This document shows positions 1 through 5,444 of a DNA stretch of 8,013 nucleotides, piece by piece (position 1 is the first letter of the stretch; each line of letters opens with the position of its first letter). This DNA is from an uncultured Clostridia bacterium (lineage in GTDB: Bacteria; Bacillota; Clostridia; TANB77; CAG-508), in assembly GCA_944392065.1 (NCBI GenBank), contig CALXVO010000055.1, forward strand, positions 1 to 8,013, in the 5' to 3' direction. The translations under genes and the position numbers were made by a program. The notes beneath the pieces were generated by a model. It was not told the origin of the DNA, did not search any database, and worked only from the letters and a program-made list of their open reading frames with translations.

Positions 1-162
1 CGAACGAAGCAGGGAGCTCCGTCGGGACTTTAATAGAGACAATTTTAATTAGAACTCCCGTTGCAGGGCATACTCTTTTAGAAAAACATAATCTATTAAC
101 TGGCAAACTCATTAAATTTATTATACTTTTAAATTATAATATAGAAAATTTATTTAAAAAAA
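1..162. other. Unassigned segment downstream of gyrB
   Basis: The first 110 bases are visibly richer in G+C than the rest of the window (about 28 of the first 60 bases are G or C); bases 111-162 are almost pure A/T. Frames are open on both strands. On minus, an ATG at 112-110 opens a frame running off the left edge (begins MSLPVNRLCFSKRV), without a clear ribosome site and with many G/C-ending codons unlike the neighbours. On plus, a frame is open from base 3 to a stop at 189-191. I recognise neither product. The N-terminus of GyrA, which usually follows gyrB, is absent. On the plus strand 23-27 can pair with 56-60, or 12-19 with 52-59, so a structured RNA or the edge of a neighbouring gene are both possible. 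No GC-rich hairpin with a T-tract ends the gyrB transcript here. Confidence 0.3.
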
Positions 163-2076
163 CTATATATCCAAATTCTTTACATACTTAGCATTTTCTT
201 CTATGAATTTTCTTCTTGGAGTAATATCATCTCCCATTAATATAGTAAATATCTCATCTGCTTTTATAGCATCTTCCAATTTTACTTTAATTAAAATTCT
301 ATGTTCTGGATTCATTGTTGTTTCCCATAATTGTTCTGGGTTCATTTCTCCAAGACCTTTGTATCTTTGAATATTTACACCATCTCTTCCCATTTCATTT
401 AAATGTTTTGTCATTTCTTCATCCGTATAACAATAAATGTCTGGCTTACCTTTTTTAGATAATTTATATAATGGTGGTTGAGCAAGATAAACATTTCCAT
501 TTTCTATTAAAGGTCTCATATATCTAAAGAAGAATGTTAAAAGCAATGTTCTAATATGTGCTCCATCTACATCGGCATCTGCCATTATAATTACTTTTCC
601 ATATCTTATTTTAGATATGTCAAAATCTGCTCCAATTCCAGCTCCTACGGCTAGAATAACTGGTTGCAATTTATCATTATTATATATTTTGTCAGCTCTT
701 GATTTCTCTACATTAAGCATTTTCCCCCATAGAGGAAGTATTGCTTGAAATCTTCTGTCCCTACCTTGCTTTGCACTACCTCCGGCGGAATCTCCCTCAA
801 CTATATATACTTCACATTCTGATGCAATTTTGCTAGTACAATCTGCTAATTTTCCTGGCAGAGTTGATGTTTCTAATGCACTTTTTCTTCTTACTAATTC
901 TCTTGCTTTTCTTGCAGCTTCTCTTGCACGTGATGCACTAATACATTTTTCGAGTATTGACTTAGCAACTGTAGGATTTTCTTCTAGGAAATTAGATAAA
1001 GATTCATTTACAGCACTACTTACAATTCCTGTCACATTACTATTTCCAAGTTTCATTTTGGTTTGTCCTTCGAATTGAGGTTCTTTCACTTTAACAGAAA
1101 CAATTGCTGTTATTCCTTCTCTTATATCTTCTCCTTGTAGATTTCCATCTTTCTCTTTTAATAAATTATGTGATTTAGCATAATCATTAAATGATTTTGT
1201 AAGAGCTCTTTTAAATCCTTCTAAATGTGTTCCGCCCTCCACTGTATTAATGTTATTAACAAATGTTAATATGTTTTCAGAATAAGATGTTGTATATTGT
1301 ATTGCAATTTCAATAGGTACTTCTCCATCTTTTTCTATATAAATTGGATCTTTGTGCAATTTCTCTTTATTTTTATTTAAATATTCTACAAAAGATTTTA
1401 GCCCACCTTCAAAATGAAATTCTGCTTTTTTAATTTCTTCTCCTCTTAAATCTTCAATTCTTATTTTTAATCCTTTTGTTAAGAAAGCTATTTCTCTAAA
1501 TCTTTCTTCTAGAGTTTCATAATCATATTCTAGTGTCTCAAAAATTGTATCATCTGCTAAAAATCTTACTTTTGTACCAGTTTTACTAGAGTCGCCAATT
1601 TTAGTTAAAGGTTCTACTGTTTTTCCCCTATTAAACTTCATTTGATATATTCCGCCATCTCTTTGAATTGTTACTTCTGTCCATTCAGATAATGCATTTA
1701 CAACAGAAGCACCAACACCATGAAGACCACCGGATACTTTGTATCCACTGTCTCCTCCAAATTTTCCACCTGCATGTAATTTAGTATATACTGTTTCTGC
1801 AGCAGATATTTTTGTTTTTGGATGTATATCGACAGGAATTCCTCTACCATTATCTTCTACGGAAATAATATTCCCTTGCTCAATCTTTATATCTATTTCT
1901 GTACAATATCCTGCTAGAGCCTCATCAACACAGTTATCTACTATCTCATATACTAAATGATGTAATCCTCTTATTGATACGCTTCCTATATACATTCCAG
2001 GTCTTTTTCTAACTGCTTCTAATCCTTCTAATACCTGTATTTGTTCTGCTCCATATTCATGCTCATATTTTTCCAT
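163..2076 (-). CDS. gyrB: DNA gyrase subunit B (type IIA topoisomerase ATPase subunit)
   Basis: ATPase/TOPRIM subunit of DNA gyrase, which with GyrA introduces negative supercoils into DNA using ATP. The 637 residues match the short GyrB form without the large insert of gamma-proteobacteria. The GHKL ATPase domain shows the catalytic Glu in YEIVDN (E44), the Asp of VEDNGRGIP (D75) and the glycine-rich lid GGLHGVGASVVNALS (116-130). The transducer domain has the QTK loop (338-340). The TOPRIM domain has EGDSAGGSA (427-435; E427) and the metal-binding acidic cluster MADADVDGAH (D500, D502, D504). The C-terminal GyrA-binding part includes QRYKGLGEMNPEQLWETTM (570-588). The ATG at 2076 is preceded by AAGGAAGG (2090-2083) six bases upstream. 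One oddity is Trp at residue 450 in LPLWGK, where relatives usually have Arg or Lys. It is the last recognisable gene of the dnaA-side cluster; gyrA does not follow within the visible 162 bases. Confidence 0.98.
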   Translation of the reverse strand: MEKYEHEYGAEQIQVLEGLEAVRKRPGMYIGSVSIRGLHHLVYEIVDNCVDEALAGYCTEIDIKIEQGNIISVEDNGRGIPVDIHPKTKISAAETVYTKLHAGGKFGGDSGYKVSGGLHGVGASVVNALSEWTEVTIQRDGGIYQMKFNRGKTVEPLTKIGDSSKTGTKVRFLADDTIFETLEYDYETLEERFREIAFLTKGLKIRIEDLRGEEIKKAEFHFEGGLKSFVEYLNKNKEKLHKDPIYIEKDGEVPIEIAIQYTTSYSENILTFVNNINTVEGGTHLEGFKRALTKSFNDYAKSHNLLKEKDGNLQGEDIREGITAIVSVKVKEPQFEGQTKMKLGNSNVTGIVSSAVNESLSNFLEENPTVAKSILEKCISASRAREAARKARELVRRKSALETSTLPGKLADCTSKIASECEVYIVEGDSAGGSAKQGRDRRFQAILPLWGKMLNVEKSRADKIYNNDKLQPVILAVGAGIGADFDISKIRYGKVIIMADADVDGAHIRTLLLTFFFRYMRPLIENGNVYLAQPPLYKLSKKGKPDIYCYTDEEMTKHLNEMGRDGVNIQRYKGLGEMNPEQLWETTMNPEHRILIKVKLEDAIKADEIFTILMGDDITPRRKFIEENAKYVKNLDI

Positions 2077-2234
2077 TTTTTTCCTTCCTTTCTTGCCTTT
2101 CTTAAAAAGATTTATATTGTTTTTCTTTTATAGTCCCGCATGGTAAATATATTTTTTATTTGAATACTTGAAAAATACAGAATATATTTGCCAGCAAGAT
2201 GGGACGAATTTAACATTTTAAACTATATATAATT
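2077..2234 (-). other. gyrB 5' leader / remB-gyrB intergenic region
   Basis: This 158-bp spacer is long for an otherwise compact cluster. It carries the gyrB ribosome site (2083-2090) and an extended inverted repeat at 2133-2205, listed separately. Between the two lies an A-rich stretch in the minus-strand sense. I see no convincing -35/-10 pair for a separate gyrB promoter and no T-tract after the hairpin, so read-through from recF-remB is the simplest reading. Confidence 0.6.
2133..2205. repeat. Long imperfect hairpin in the gyrB leader
   Basis: Arms in order: GTCCC (2133-2137) with GGGAC (2201-2205); GC (2138-2139) with GC (2194-2195), leaving AAGAT (2196-2200) bulged; TGG (2141-2143) with CCA (2191-2193), A2140 bulged; then AAATATATT (2145-2153) with AATATATTT (2181-2189). 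The loop is 27 bases. Position 2144/2190 is T/G, a wobble pair in plus-strand RNA but an A/C mismatch in minus-strand RNA, so the sequence alone does not fix the functional strand. It could be a cis-acting RNA structure in the gyrB leader, a protein-binding palindrome, or a small miniature-element remnant. It is not a simple terminator, because no T-run follows in the minus sense. Confidence 0.55.
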
Positions 2235-2483
2235 CTATTTTCCTGCCCTTTTTGCTATTGTAGTTGTAGAAATATTGGTAATATATCCAAAATTTTTTCC
2301 ATTTTTTTGAATTATTATCAGTGATTTTCTATTTTCTTCAGATACATCTATAATATTATCACTAATTTTTAAATTTTGTAATACTTCTTTTAAATTTTTC
2401 TTTTTTATTAAAGAATCGATATCAAGAATTGCAATAACATCTTCTGAATTTATTACTATGTCTTTTCCTATATGAACATACAT
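2235..2483 (-). CDS. remB: RemB/YaaB-like DUF370 regulatory protein
   Basis: Small 82-residue protein of the DUF370 (extracellular matrix regulatory protein) family. The start MYVHIGKDIVINSEDVIAIL resembles Bacillus subtilis YaaB/RemB, and the position between recF and gyrB is the one that gene holds in Bacillus and many clostridia. The C-terminal TTTIAKRAGK fits the serine/threonine-then-lysine/arginine ending of the family. The related RemA of B. subtilis is a DNA-binding activator of biofilm matrix genes; the job of RemB-type proteins is less clear, so no target is assigned. There is no signal peptide or membrane segment. The ATG at 2483 follows AAAGGA by about 11 bases, and the gene begins 41 bp after recF ends, which suggests co-transcription. 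The family assignment rests on the N-terminal pattern, size and synteny. Confidence 0.85.
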   Translation of the reverse strand: MYVHIGKDIVINSEDVIAILDIDSLIKKKNLKEVLQNLKISDNIIDVSEENRKSLIIIQKNGKNFGYITNISTTTIAKRAGK

Positions 2484-2524
2484 AATATAAAAATTCCTTT
2501 CGTTTTTTATGATTAAAAAAATAT

Positions 2525-3595
2525 TTAAAAGTTATTTATTTTTCCGTCTTTTGCATAAAAAATACTATAGTCCAAATTAGTTAGCTCTATTTTATCAGTT
2601 CCAGTAAGTATTACTTGAGTATTTTTTATATTGCTTAAGAAATTTTTTCTTCTTTTTTCATCTAATTCTGACATAAAATCATCCAAAAGCAAAATTGGAT
2701 ACTCCCCTATTTCATCATATACTACTTGTAATTCTGAAAGTTTTAACGATAGTACTGCTGTTCTATTTTGTCCTTGAGACCCGTATATATTTACCTCTTT
2801 CTCATTTATATATATCACAAAATCATCTCTATGTATACCCTTTGTAGTAAATCCTTTTATAATATCTAATTTTCTTCTTTCTTTTAATAATTTTAAATAA
2901 TTTTCTTTATTATCACAATTAGATAAATATTCTATTTTTATTTTTTCTTTTTCATCAGTTATATTTTTATGAATTTCATTTATTTTATTTAAAATTTTAT
3001 TTATAAATTCTTTTCTATAAATATATATTTTTTCTCCATATTCAGCTAGTTTTTCATCCCATATTTCTAGCATTTCCTCTTTTTTATTTTCTTCTCTAAT
3101 TTGTCTTAAATAATTATTTCTTTGTTCTAATGCTTTTAAATACATATTTAAATTATATACATAATTTGGCCTTATCTGCCCAATCATAATATCTAGAAAT
3201 CTTCTTCTACCTGCAGGTCCATCTTTTAAAATATTAATATCATCTGGTGTGAAAATAACAATATTTATATTTCCTAAAAGATCACTAAGTTTTTTTATTT
3301 TTATTCCATTTATACTGATTTGTTTTTTATTTCCTATCTCAATTTTTATTTTTCCGTCTCTATCTTTTTTTTGATAAAAAATTTCTACTAGGGATTTTTC
3401 TTCATTAAATTTTATCATTTCTTTTTCTTTATTTGTTCTAAATGATTTGCCGAAACTACCTAAAAATATAGCTTCTAAAATATTAGTTTTTCCTTGTGCA
3501 TTATTTCCATAAATTATATTTATATTTTTATTTAAATTTATTTCTAATTCTTTATAATTTCTAAAGTTCTGAAGTTTAATTTTTTCTATGTACAT
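2525..3595 (-). CDS. recF: DNA replication and repair protein RecF
   Basis: SMC-like ATPase that binds gapped or single-strand/double-strand junction DNA and, with RecO and RecR, helps load RecA for recombinational gap repair. The 356-residue length is typical. Walker A is GNNAQGKT (30-37). A conserved GPAGRRRFLDI follows at 126-136. The ABC/SMC signature is YGSQGQNRTAVLSLKL (271-286), and Walker B is ILLLDDFMSELDEKRR (301-316) with D305-D306. A lysine/glutamate-rich middle region (about 160-245) forms the helical arm. The N-terminal MYIEKIKLQNFRNYKEL is diagnostic of RecF. The ATG at 3595 is preceded by AAAAGGA (3609-3603), seven bases away. recF sits between a 402-bp gap after dnaN and remB. 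DnaA-box-like sites lie only about 50-190 bp upstream, so DnaA could influence its transcription; that is inference. Confidence 0.97.
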   Translation of the reverse strand: MYIEKIKLQNFRNYKELEINLNKNINIIYGNNAQGKTNILEAIFLGSFGKSFRTNKEKEMIKFNEEKSLVEIFYQKKDRDGKIKIEIGNKKQISINGIKIKKLSDLLGNINIVIFTPDDINILKDGPAGRRRFLDIMIGQIRPNYVYNLNMYLKALEQRNNYLRQIREENKKEEMLEIWDEKLAEYGEKIYIYRKEFINKILNKINEIHKNITDEKEKIKIEYLSNCDNKENYLKLLKERRKLDIIKGFTTKGIHRDDFVIYINEKEVNIYGSQGQNRTAVLSLKLSELQVVYDEIGEYPILLLDDFMSELDEKRRKNFLSNIKNTQVILTGTDKIELTNLDYSIFYAKDGKINNF

Positions 3596-3641
3596 TTTAA
3601 TGTCCTTTTCTTATTAACTATATCGAGTTTTTTTGGCTTAT

Positions 3642-3784
3642 TTATCCACTTTTTTCTTAAAAATATGGATAAATTTCTCTTAAAATCCTGCTTAACTGCT
3701 TTTATTAAAAATTTTTAATTAAATTTTTCTTTAAAAACAATTATTGTTTATTTTTCCTTAAGTTATCCACATTTTTGTGGACAA
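3642..3784. promoter_or_regulatory. DnaA-box cluster between dnaN and recF
   Basis: Four 9-mers match or nearly match TTATCCACA. They are TTATCCACT at 3642-3650 (plus, one mismatch), TTATCCATA at 3664-3672 (minus, one mismatch), TTATCCACA at 3763-3771 (plus, perfect), and TTGTCCACA at 3776-3784 (minus, one mismatch). They form two inverted pairs, with 13-bp and 4-bp spacers. The second pair would also fold into a nine-pair hairpin with a T4 or A4 loop, without a T-tract in the minus sense. This could be an extra DnaA-binding site for origin control or regulation of recF. One perfect 9-mer by chance is possible in AT-rich DNA, but the paired arrangement makes chance less likely. Confidence 0.6.
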
Positions 3785-3840
3785 TTTCTTATTAAATTTA
3801 CATCATTCTGCTTTTAATTAATAAAGGATGGCATTCCTTT

Positions 3841-3938
3841 CTTTGAAAAAGAATTGTTTTTTAGCTAGGCGCACTTTAATTTTAATATTATTGCAACTTT
3901 CTCTGCTTTGAAAAGAATTGTGGTTTGACTAGGCAAAC
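3841..3938. repeat. Diverged direct repeat, two copies of 33-34 bp
   Basis: Copy A is 3841-3874 and copy B is 3906-3938. Both begin CTTTGAAAA, continue with GAATTG, then a T-rich block, CTAGGC and end in AC; about 27 of 34 aligned positions agree with one gap. A shortened inverted copy of the core (TTTGAAAGATAATTG read on minus) sits at 3993-3979, next to the dnaN stop codon. The copies look like part of a degenerate intergenic repeat rather than a gene. Copy number elsewhere in the genome is unknown from this window. Confidence 0.6.
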
Positions 3939-3955
3939 AAGTGAGAAATCCGGAA

Positions 3956-3972
3956 GCGTACTTATTGTACGC
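3956..3972 (-). repeat. Small perfect hairpin after dnaN
   Basis: GCGTAC (3956-3961) and GTACGC (3967-3972) form a six-pair perfect stem with a five-base loop, beginning 26 bases after the dnaN stop codon in the minus sense. The sequence that follows in that direction is TTCCGGATTT, not a T-run, so a Rho-independent terminator is not supported. It may stabilise the 3' end of the dnaN message or be part of the neighbouring repeat. Confidence 0.45.
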
Positions 3973-3997
3973 CAAAAGCAATTATCTTTCAAACTAG

Positions 3998-5116
3998 CTA
4001 TTCTTTCATTCTGATAGGAAGTACCATATAAATATAATCTCCACCATCTTGGGTAGGCCTTATAATACATGGAGAAATACTTGTCCCAAAATCAATAAAT
4101 ACTTCTTGGTCATCGATTGCTCTTAAAGCATCTAGAAAATATTTTGGATTAAAGCCTGCTTCTAAATTTTTTCCTTCTGTAGTAACATACATTTCTTCTT
4201 TTGCATCTCCTGTTTGGTTAGTACAAGAAATTGTTACTTTCCCTATATCTATATTTACTTTTACAGGATATTTTTTTTCTTTTTCTATACTTGATGACGA
4301 AATTAAACTAATTCTCTCAAAACAATTTTGTATTTGCCCCTTATCTACACGAATTCTAGTTTCCCAGTTTTCTGGTATTACACTAGAATAGTTTAAAAAT
4401 TCTCCATCTAATAATCTTGTAACTATTTTGCAATTCTCCATTTCAAATAATGCTTGATTTTTAGCAACTCCTATTTTTATGATATCATATGAATCTAATA
4501 TAATTTTATTTATTTCATTTAAAGTTCTTCCTGGAATTACTGCTGTAAAATCATTTATTTTATTTTGCAAGAATTTACTTTTCCATGCTAATCTAAATCC
4601 ATCGACAGCAACTACATTTAATTTATTATTTTTTATTTCAAAGAGGCATCCTGTAAATATTGGTCTATTTTCTTCTGTGCTAACAGCAAAAATAGTTTTT
4701 CTAATCATATCTTTTAAAGAATTTTGTTCTATCTCGATAGAATTTTCAATACTTATTTGTGGAAGTTCTGGAAATTCTTCTGGATTCATTGTAGCTAGTT
4801 TATATAAAGAACCTTCACACTCTATAACTAATAGATTTTTTTCATCTAATGTTATTTTTATTTCAGAATCTGGTAATCTTCTTATTATTTCACTAAACAT
4901 TATTGCATTTACTACTGTTGCTCCCTGCTCTTTTACTTCACAGTTTGTTATATATTCAATACCAATTTCTAAATCATATGTTGTAAATTTAACTTCATTA
5001 TCATTTGTTTGAATTAATATACCTTCTAATATAGGCATTGTTGTTTTTGTAGCTACCGCTTTTGTTACGGAATTAAGTGCTTTAAGGATATTATCCTTTT
5101 CACAAATAAATTTCAT
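3998..5116 (-). CDS. dnaN: DNA polymerase III beta subunit (sliding clamp)
   Basis: The beta clamp encircles DNA as a head-to-tail dimer and tethers DNA polymerase III and other partners to the template. From the ATG at 5116 it is 372 residues, close to the usual 366-378. It begins MKFICEKDNILKALNSVTKA and then TTMPILEGI, a standard clamp N-terminus. Family landmarks are AVSTEENRPIFTG (144-156), VDGFRLA (171-177), IPGRTLNEI (194-202) and the C-terminal YIYMVLPIRMKE (361-372), near the hydrophobic partner-binding cleft. A GTG at 5128 would add four residues (MKCK), but it overlaps the AAGGAG ribosome site (5133-5128), which instead serves the ATG at 5116 at a slightly long 11-base spacing. The leader lies inside the AT-rich unwinding zone of oriC, so initiation and dnaN transcription share DNA. 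The gene follows dnaA, as in most Bacillota. Confidence 0.97.
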   Translation of the reverse strand: MKFICEKDNILKALNSVTKAVATKTTMPILEGILIQTNDNEVKFTTYDLEIGIEYITNCEVKEQGATVVNAIMFSEIIRRLPDSEIKITLDEKNLLVIECEGSLYKLATMNPEEFPELPQISIENSIEIEQNSLKDMIRKTIFAVSTEENRPIFTGCLFEIKNNKLNVVAVDGFRLAWKSKFLQNKINDFTAVIPGRTLNEINKIILDSYDIIKIGVAKNQALFEMENCKIVTRLLDGEFLNYSSVIPENWETRIRVDKGQIQNCFERISLISSSSIEKEKKYPVKVNIDIGKVTISCTNQTGDAKEEMYVTTEGKNLEAGFNPKYFLDALRAIDDQEVFIDFGTSISPCIIRPTQDGGDYIYMVLPIRMKE

Positions 5117-5128
5117 TTTGCATTTCAC

Positions 5129-5155
5129 TCCTTTTAAATATAATATAAATAATTT
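5129..5155. promoter_or_regulatory. Probable DNA unwinding element
   Basis: From 5131 to 5155 all bases but one are A or T, directly beyond the trio array on the side away from the DnaA boxes. This is where strand opening is expected in the B. subtilis-type basal unwinding system. The element overlaps the dnaN leader and abuts its ribosome site (5128-5133). Confidence 0.75.
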
Positions 5156-5173
5156 TAGTAGTAGTAGTAGTAG
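5156..5173 (+). promoter_or_regulatory. DnaA-trio array, six perfect TAG repeats
   Basis: Six consecutive TAG triplets run from 5156 to 5173 with no interruption. On the opposite strand, reading away from the DnaA boxes toward dnaN, this is CTA repeated six times; TAG on plus equals the 3'-GAT-5' trio that single-strand-binding DnaA uses in B. subtilis to stretch the melted strand. The array is separated from the nearest perfect DnaA box (5178-5186) by only GTAC and is followed by the AT-rich unwinding element. Order and spacing match the known basal unwinding architecture, so this is functional origin sequence more probably than a random trinucleotide microsatellite. Confidence 0.85.
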
Positions 5174-5177
5174 GTAC

Positions 5178-5343
5178 TGTGGATAATGTGGATAACTATG
5201 TGGAAAGCATGTATCCCTATAGTTTCAGATGTGAATAACTCAGTGGAAAATTTTAAAACTTATCTACATCAAAAAATTTTTTTTGTGGATAACCAAGATA
5301 TCAACAGTTTATTAACAGACTTTTCACATATGTATGTGGATAT
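5178..5343. promoter_or_regulatory. DnaA-box cluster of oriC
   Basis: Perfect TGTGGATAA (TTATCCACA on minus) lies at 5178-5186, directly abutted by a second at 5187-5195, and a third at 5284-5292. TGTGAATAA at 5230-5238 fits the relaxed TTATNCACA consensus on minus. One-mismatch sites are TTATCTACA at 5260-5268 (plus) and TGTGGATAT at 5335-5343 (minus). Weaker candidates with two mismatches are at 5199-5207 and 5242-5250. Nearly all boxes face the same way, pointing from dnaA toward dnaN and the trio array, as expected for directional DnaA filament growth onto the unwinding element. Confidence 0.9.
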
Positions 5344-5444
5344 CTTATGTCTCTGTTCCGTAAGTAAAGTTTGCAATTTTTTTCTCAAACATTTTTTTAA
5401 CAAACGTTTTTTTTGTTTATAATTCTTAAATCATTTATTTTCAA

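Larger units (their letters stand above)
3596..3997. other. Gene-free dnaN-recF gap (yaaA position)
   Basis: This is a 402-bp region where many Bacillota carry yaaA, a roughly 70-codon S4-domain gene. All frames on both strands are broken and nothing resembling an S4 domain is visible. In the dnaN-to-recF direction it holds: a small perfect hairpin just after dnaN (3956-3972), a diverged direct repeat (3906-3938 and 3841-3874) with a shorter inverted copy of its core (3979-3993), a weak AAAGGA/TCCTTT hairpin (3823-3840), and four DnaA-box-like sites (3642-3784). No strong recF promoter is evident. Confidence 0.7.
5117..5444. other. oriC core region (dnaA-dnaN intergenic)
   Basis: This 328-bp non-coding stretch holds the parts expected of a Bacillota replication origin, in the dnaA-to-dnaN order: scattered DnaA boxes, two abutting perfect boxes, a 4-bp spacer, a DnaA-trio array and an AT-rich unwinding element next to dnaN. 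The dnaA-proximal end (about 5365-5444) is AT-rich, with homopolymer runs and an AAACGTTT palindrome (5402-5409). No clear terminator for dnaA and no strong separate dnaN promoter were found, so dnaA and dnaN may be co-transcribed through the origin. Confidence 0.9.

Noticed and set aside
3763..3784. Intrinsic terminator for dnaN formed by the inverted DnaA-box pair
   Set aside because: The stem is good, but in the minus sense it is followed by CTTAAGGAAAAA rather than a T-run, so DnaA binding is the better explanation.
3888..4070. 60-codon minus frame overlapping the end of dnaN
   Set aside because: It starts inside dnaN in another frame and ends in the repeat-rich gap; no ribosome site and no recognisable domain.
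4479..5012. 177-codon open frame on plus opposite dnaN
   Set aside because: It lies wholly antisense to a well-conserved dnaN, lacks a ribosome site and reads as a low-complexity hydrophobic product typical of the complement of AT-rich genes.
5126..5128. GTG as the dnaN start
   Set aside because: The GTG overlaps the AAGGAG ribosome site, and the clamp family starts at the MKFICEK methionine at 5116.
5156..5173. Simple trinucleotide microsatellite
   Set aside because: Its exact location between abutting DnaA boxes and an AT-rich element, in the correct strand sense, matches the DnaA-trio architecture.
5186..5422. 78-codon open frame on plus across oriC
   Set aside because: It is made of DnaA boxes and AT-rich origin sequence; no ribosome site and no family resemblance.
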